Source of the DNA: Sclerotinia nivalis
Taxonomy: Eukaryota > Ascomycota > Leotiomycetes > Helotiales > Sclerotiniaceae
Assembly (NCBI GenBank): GCA_029531795.1
Contig: JAPEIS010000004.1
Location: 1,550,001 to 1,614,000, forward strand
DNA length: 64,000 nt
Direction: 5' to 3'
The notes under the pieces were generated by a model. The model did not search any database, was not told where the DNA came from, and saw nothing but the letters and a program-made list of their open reading frames with translations. Made by a program: the position numbers and the translations under genes. Shown here piece after piece: positions 59,515 through 64,000 of this stretch. Each line of letters starts with the position of its first letter. The stretch's first letter is position 1.

Positions 59515-60698
59515 TATACTAATAATAGCCCGAACGGCTCGGCTAGATCCTAAACATCCCCTTCGAATTCGAACCAAAAATATCCTAGCTAAAGCTGGGG
59601 CTAGAACTGCTGAATCAAGGTTTTCAAGAATTATCCTAGCTCTTCCAAAAGCTGAATATATCAATCCAATTGCTCTTCCCCCTTGGAGGAACAAAGAACT
59701 GCGTATTATCACAGAAACCCGGATCGGTGGCCCTTTCGGTCGTTCGAAGAAACGAGCAGCTAAGGATTTCGAAAGGTTTATATCTACGATTCCAAAAAGT
59801 GATTTGTAAGTCTTCTCCGATGATTCGAAAAGCGAAGCTCTGGATGGTACTATAGGAGGTGGATCAGTGATTTATCAATACAATCTGCAAGTGGATCAAC
59901 AGGCTTTCTCACTAGGCTATAATGCTGAAGTCTTCGATACCGAAGCAGCTGCAGCTTTGAAAGATGCTCAAGTAGCAATACAGCTACCCTCAACTAGGTT
60001 CGCTACAGACCTCTGGGTTTTCTTGGATAACCTAAAGGTTGCTATACGATTAGGCTCTCATTCCATTGAATCCTCTCAATCTGTATTTGAAGAATTCTGC
60101 GAACTAGTTACAGCTTGGCCTCTCAGGCCCCGCTTGCCACATACTCGCCCTGGCTCAATTCGAATTCGATGGATTCCTGGGCACCTAGATATCCCTGGAA
60201 ACGAAGCAGCGGACAAAGCAGCTAAAGAGGGAGCAGTACTTCTATTCTCATCTGATCCTATTTGCACTCTCGCCTCCTTGAAAAGAATCGCTAAAACGAA
60301 TGCCAAATCAGCAAGAGCTAAATTATAGACAACCACAATACCACAAAGCTACAATAATCTTTTTATAATTTATAATAACAAATCGATTATGCTTTCTTTT
60401 GATCGAACGATACTAGGATATATCCTAGTAGCCAGATCTCAACACGGCGATTTCGCAGTGTATCACGATCGCTTCAATCACGAAGATGTTTATATACTAT
60501 GCTTATATGGGAAAAGAAAATCCCCTCTTCATTTTTACTTTTATAAAATTGGAAATGCTCAAAAAACCCTTTCAAAGTTACCATTATCTAAAGTCATCCT
60601 CTATCTTTTGGGAAGTATAAAAGGAGCAACGAAACTAGCAGTTTGGTTCAAATCTACAAGGTTCTATCAGGATATATGTCCTCGATTCCCTATACAAT
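59515..60698 (+). mobile_element. Tad-like LINE remnant, copy 2 (RNase H end)
   Basis: Second 5'-truncated copy, better preserved than copy 1. It starts with ARTARLDPKHPLRIRTKN, then the RNase H domain: VFSDDSKSE, VFDTEAAAAL, TDLWVFLDN and IRWIPGHLDIPGNEAADK. A TAA sits just before the first Asp motif (59806-59808). Its conserved tail ARSQHGDFAVYHDRFNHEDV continues from 60389 until it is cut at 60698 by the gypsy LTR region. Confidence 0.8.
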
Positions 60699-61441
60699 TG
60701 TTACGATCACGCAACAGTTTCGTCAAAACAAGAAACCTAAACGGAGGCGTTCTCATTTCGAATCATCAGCGTAGGAACGTCATCGATCAGTTTGGAATGT
60801 TTAGTAAACAAGCTTCTTTGTATTGCTTATGAAAGGACAGGAATGGTGGCGAACTATAGACGTTCTGATATCTCTTTATTGATTGAACTTAAAAGTAATA
60901 GTTTATTCATGATTAGAAAGGGTAATGAAAAGTTTGGGCTACGGTTTTACGACTAATTGATTCTTTGCCTATGTGATCTTAACAATAATTTATTGATTGA
61001 AGAATTGCTTTGATTTTTATTTTTATTTTTATTTTATGTTATTTTTGGATTTTCTTTGTATAAGGCGTTGGGTTTTGGTTCGGAAAGATTGAGTTTGTAT
61101 AAACTTTAAAAAAAAAAAAAAAATTCTTTATATTAACAAAATCATATTAAAAAGCTGTTAAGATCACATAGGCAAAGAATCAATTAGTCGTAAAACCGTA
61201 GCCCAAACTTTTCATTACCCTTTCTAATCATGAATAAACTATTACTTTTAAGTTCAATCAATAAAGAGATATCAGAACGCCTATAGTTCGCCACCATTCC
61301 TGTCCTTTCATAAACAATACAAAGAAGCTTGTTTACTAAACATTCCAAACTGATCGATGACGTTCCTACGCTGATGATTCGAAATGAGAACGCCTCCGTC
61401 TAGGTTTCTTGTTTTGACGAAACTGTTGCGTGATCGTAACA
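60699..61441 (-). repeat. LTR region formed by 286-bp inverted arms
   Basis: Arms 60699-60984 and 61156-61441 are inverted copies of equal length with about three mismatches by eye, separated by 171 AT-rich bases. Each arm starts TGTTACGATCACG and ends GATCTTAACA in its own orientation, so each is itself LTR-like (TG..CA). Either one 743-bp palindromic LTR or two facing 286-bp LTRs. Confidence 0.85.
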
Positions 61442-61455
61442 GAGCCTTCCCTTCA
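61442..61455 (-). other. Polypurine tract of the gypsy element
   Basis: The minus strand reads TGAAGGGAAGGCTC directly before TGTTACG, a typical PPT position that defines the U3 start of the 3' LTR. Confidence 0.6.
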
Positions 61456-61720
61456 AGGCTTCGCTCCTGAGAAGCCTATTGGTTCTGAAGTCGTTTGCTG
61501 TTCTTAAATCATTTGCCAGATGCGAGATGCCGTCGGGCAACAACATGAATGTAGCGTTTGGTCCCTTGTGTAACAAATAAATACAAACAAAATATAAACA
61601 ATAACAACGCGTAGTCCGCTTTACTAGAGCATTATAAACTTTTCAATTCTTTATTTCAATTTCTTGCAATTCTCTTGTTGATATTGCGATAATACCATCA
61701 AATTCCTGAATACCTTCAAT

Positions 61721-63177
61721 ATGTTTCATCAAGCCCCCGAATTAGCAATGCGATCTGTTTGCTTACCTCCACAACTCACACAATCAATTTGTCTCCGCTG
61801 CGCTAAGCGCATAGCCAATTACGATAGCAGAAAAGTTCTACCAGATGGGGAGGTAATCAGTGAGGAATGTTTCTTCTCCAAAGGAGTCGATTTATCATGT
61901 GCCGAATGCACCCGAAAGAAGAAAACTTGTGATGCACCACCAGAAATATTTCATTTTGTTATAAATCGAATGTTGCGGTTACGTTGCGAATGGGAAGTGG
62001 CTCTAGCAGGTTCTCCAGAAGAAGCGGCAGTTCGAAGAAGTTTAAATAGTCGTCAGCTTAATTTTATTCGAAGAGTGGAAGCTTTTCTTCGCAAACAAAA
62101 GAAGCATGGTTTAAAGCGAGAACCTCGGGATACGAAAGAGGCTGTATTAGCGTTGAATGTACAGATGAAGAAAGGGGTGAAGTTGCTCGAGACCGGTGTA
62201 GATTTGTTTCGATATTTCGTCGGTATATCTATAATGTTTATAAATGTTTTTGATTAATTTTCTACTAGCTAAAGCAAAATTCTGTGGATAAATTGGCAAG
62301 TGAGGTCAAATTGGAGGATACCTCTAGTGAGGAGGATAGTTCTGATGCTGCCTTTGTTTGATCCAAATCGTCGAAATCCTTTCGTGCTCCGGCAAAACGA
62401 GCAAGCCGCAAAAGTGCCAAAGGCAAAACAAAAGATACGCGGAATATTGATGATCATGTAGTGAAAAAGGAATGAACAGTTCCATCTTCTATTTTTAAAA
62501 CAAAGAAGATTGGAGAAGTTCGCAAATTGGTTTTTGCAAAGAGAAAGATATCGGAACTTGTTGAACCTCTCGACGATGATGATGAGGACATTGAACCGAT
62601 TGGTAGCGGAAAACCCTTGGCTCCTAAAAAGTCCAAGAAGGAGAAGACTAAAACTTCTATTATGGTCAATATACCTTCTTCGTCTTCAAAAAGCTTTGAT
62701 ACATTGAGTACTATTCCGGAACCAAGTGTAGTATTGTCGGCGAAGTGTCAAGAAGCATTTGTTCCTTTAACGAAATCAAGTATACCAATAATGGGCAAGG
62801 AAGCAACTGGGGATGGGGATTTGTTGAATTTTTCTAGCTCTGATATTATAAGTAATATCCCAGGTGAGCACGATTTATATGAAAGGGCTCTTGTTTCCAA
62901 ACAATGAATATAATGAATCTTTATTGATCGATAACTAATCGTTAACGAACCTATCGGACCAAGACTTCGAGCCGTAAATAGCTCTCTTTCTGATATACGG
63001 ATATCACAAGTTACACATCGTAATCCTGTCGTTGAGAAGCATATCAGATGTATATTTCATCAATCGGCTGAACCAGATACTGATGAAAATTCTGATAATA
63101 TTAGGAAGGATAGCCTGTTGAAGATAGAGGTGAGGGAGCGGAGGAAACGTGAACGCTATATGGCAAAGGAAAATTAA
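61721..63177 (+). pseudogene. Antisense accessory ORF inside the gypsy element
   Basis: Opens at ATG 61721 and runs 178 codons: a Cys-rich N-terminus (CLRCAKRIAN, CFFSKG, CAECTRKKKTCDAPP) in a C-x2-C...C...C-x2-C-x6-C order, followed by a basic helical part. Further coding-like segments follow with breaks: VKLEDTSSEEDSSDAAF, KRASRKSAKGKTKD, the open stretch at 62527-62907, and RERRKRERYMAKEN to 63177. Two in-frame TGA codons (near 62358 and 62473) and frame changes disrupt it. Basic, Ser/Lys-rich and probably DNA- or RNA-binding; family not recognised. Antisense to pol orientation. Confidence 0.55.
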
Positions 63178-63313
63178 TGTATTAGAAAGGTTTTCAAAAT
63201 AATAGGTAAAGTGAGTGAGCGTTTTTTTTTTTAAAAAATATCGGTATTCCAATAGAACTAATATGATTTTCGGTATGTTTCAATCGTATTACTTCTTAGT
63301 TCTTTGCCTTCGT

Positions 63314-64000
63314 TATATCAGTGATGCCTTTTCCTTTTCATAGTTTTCCAATTGTCTTTTGACATGCATTAAATTTCGTGAAGCTTCCCAAGTATCTTCC
63401 GCTGGTTGATAGCCTTTCCATCGTACTAAATATTGCATTCCTCGTCCTTTTTTCCTATATACTAATATCTTTTCAACTTTATATTCCATATATCCATCAA
63501 TTTCTTCAGGAGGCAGAGGATCAACGACACCATCACGTTGATGCCACGATTCTAGTAAAGAAACATGAAAGACGTTGTATATTTTGTATAATAATGAAAG
63601 TATTAGTTCATATGCTTATCCATTGTTTATAATATTGGTGATAGTAAAGGGGCCTATAAAGCGATCGGAAAATTTCTTTTTGGATCGTAATTGTTTAATG
63701 TTTTTGATACTGAGTATAACTTTATCGTCGATATGAAATCGCTGGGGTAGATTCTTTTTATTATTCTCTGATCTCCTTTTTGTAGACTTTTCCCAAATCT
63801 CTACTAATTTTGCTTTTTCTTGATTCAACGATTCAATACGTTCTTTTGCAGCGGGTGCCTTCCCTTCGGCATTGGCGTCCTCGCCGATGTAGTTGAAAGT
63901 AGATAGATATCTATACATTGCTTTGAAAGATGCTTCTTCAATTGTATTGTACCATATTGCATTATATATGAATTCTGTTAGGGGTAGTAGCGCAGCTCAA
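63314..64000 (-). pseudogene. Gypsy pol 3' end: integrase C-terminus and chromodomain
   Basis: Starts at the window edge with LPLTEFIYNA (integrase core end), continues through RFHIDDKVILS and FSDRFIGPFTI, then YNVFHVSLLESW. A chromodomain follows (VEKILVYRKKGRG, QYLVRWKGY, EDTWEA) with stop at 63314-63316. In-frame TAA at about 63617 and a TGA near the edge (63997-63999) break it; both are explicable as CAA-to-TAA and TGG-to-TGA. The chromodomain would direct integration to marked chromatin in an active copy. Confidence 0.85.

Larger units (their letters stand above)
60699..64000 (-). mobile_element. Ty3/gypsy chromovirus, minus strand, extends past window end
   Basis: Read on the minus strand: integrase end and chromodomain of pol (64000-63314), a region with an antisense ORF (61721-63177), a polypurine tract (61442-61455) and an LTR region (61441-60699). 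The 5' LTR and most of gag-pol lie beyond the window. It is inserted in LINE copy 2. Confidence 0.75.

Overview
The window is a contig from a filamentous ascomycete, most likely a leotiomycete of the Sclerotiniaceae (Botrytis/Sclerotinia type). The evidence is many short GT-AG introns of about 50-150 nt, fungal-only families (PTH11-like 7TM, HET, Zn2Cys6 activator, lipase-NACHT-WD40 STAND protein, CorA/Mrs2 with a fungal layout), AT-rich intergenic DNA, and Tad-like LINE and Ty3/gypsy chromovirus remnants whose stop codons look like C-to-T (RIP-type) decay. The genus is an inference. All splice models were built by eye from GT/AG sites, reading frame and family similarity; no alignment was run.

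Layout. 0.7-9.5 kb: PTH11-like receptor, APC-family permease, a 1.9 kb gene-free stretch, an HhH-GPD DNA glycosylase and an NmrA-like oxidoreductase. 10-23 kb: an unrecognised two-exon gene, a zinc-cluster transcription factor, the mitochondrial Mg2+ channel Mrs2, an F-box-like gene with an AT-hook, a second F-box-like gene and an alpha/beta hydrolase. 23.6-27 kb: three housekeeping genes on the minus strand (ATP synthase subunit d, NAC alpha, ribosomal protein L14). 28.6-39.5 kb: two decayed HET-domain genes flank a fatty-acid transporter/acyl-CoA synthetase and a small unknown gene, with long non-coding stretches. 41-42.7 kb: a GPI-anchored mucin-like wall protein. 45.5 kb: a short inverted-repeat element. 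46-50 kb: a fructosamine-3-kinase-like gene with an internal break, a 5'-truncated aldo-keto reductase and an atypical hexokinase. 50.8-56.1 kb: a seven-exon STAND (NLR-like) gene coding for about 1,596 residues, with an apparent frameshift just before its natural C-terminus. 56.7-64 kb: a transposon graveyard with a broken small gene, two 5'-truncated LINE copies with RNase H domains, and a gypsy element on the minus strand whose LTR lies in the second LINE copy.

The right end is the most unusual part. Its LTR region is a 743-bp structure with two 286-bp arms in near-perfect inverted orientation, next to a polypurine tract. Between this and the integrase/chromodomain end of pol lies a roughly 1.5 kb antisense open region encoding a Cys-rich, Lys-rich protein of unknown function. 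A transcript through the LTR could fold into a long hairpin and feed RNA silencing; that is an inference.

How genes relate: there is no biosynthetic cluster. Housekeeping genes on the left half look intact, while self/non-self recognition genes (two HET, one NLR) and sugar-metabolism genes on the right half lie among repeats and show frameshifts, stops and deletions. TCACGTGA boxes sit 55-140 bp upstream of several intact genes, including the two mitochondrial ones.
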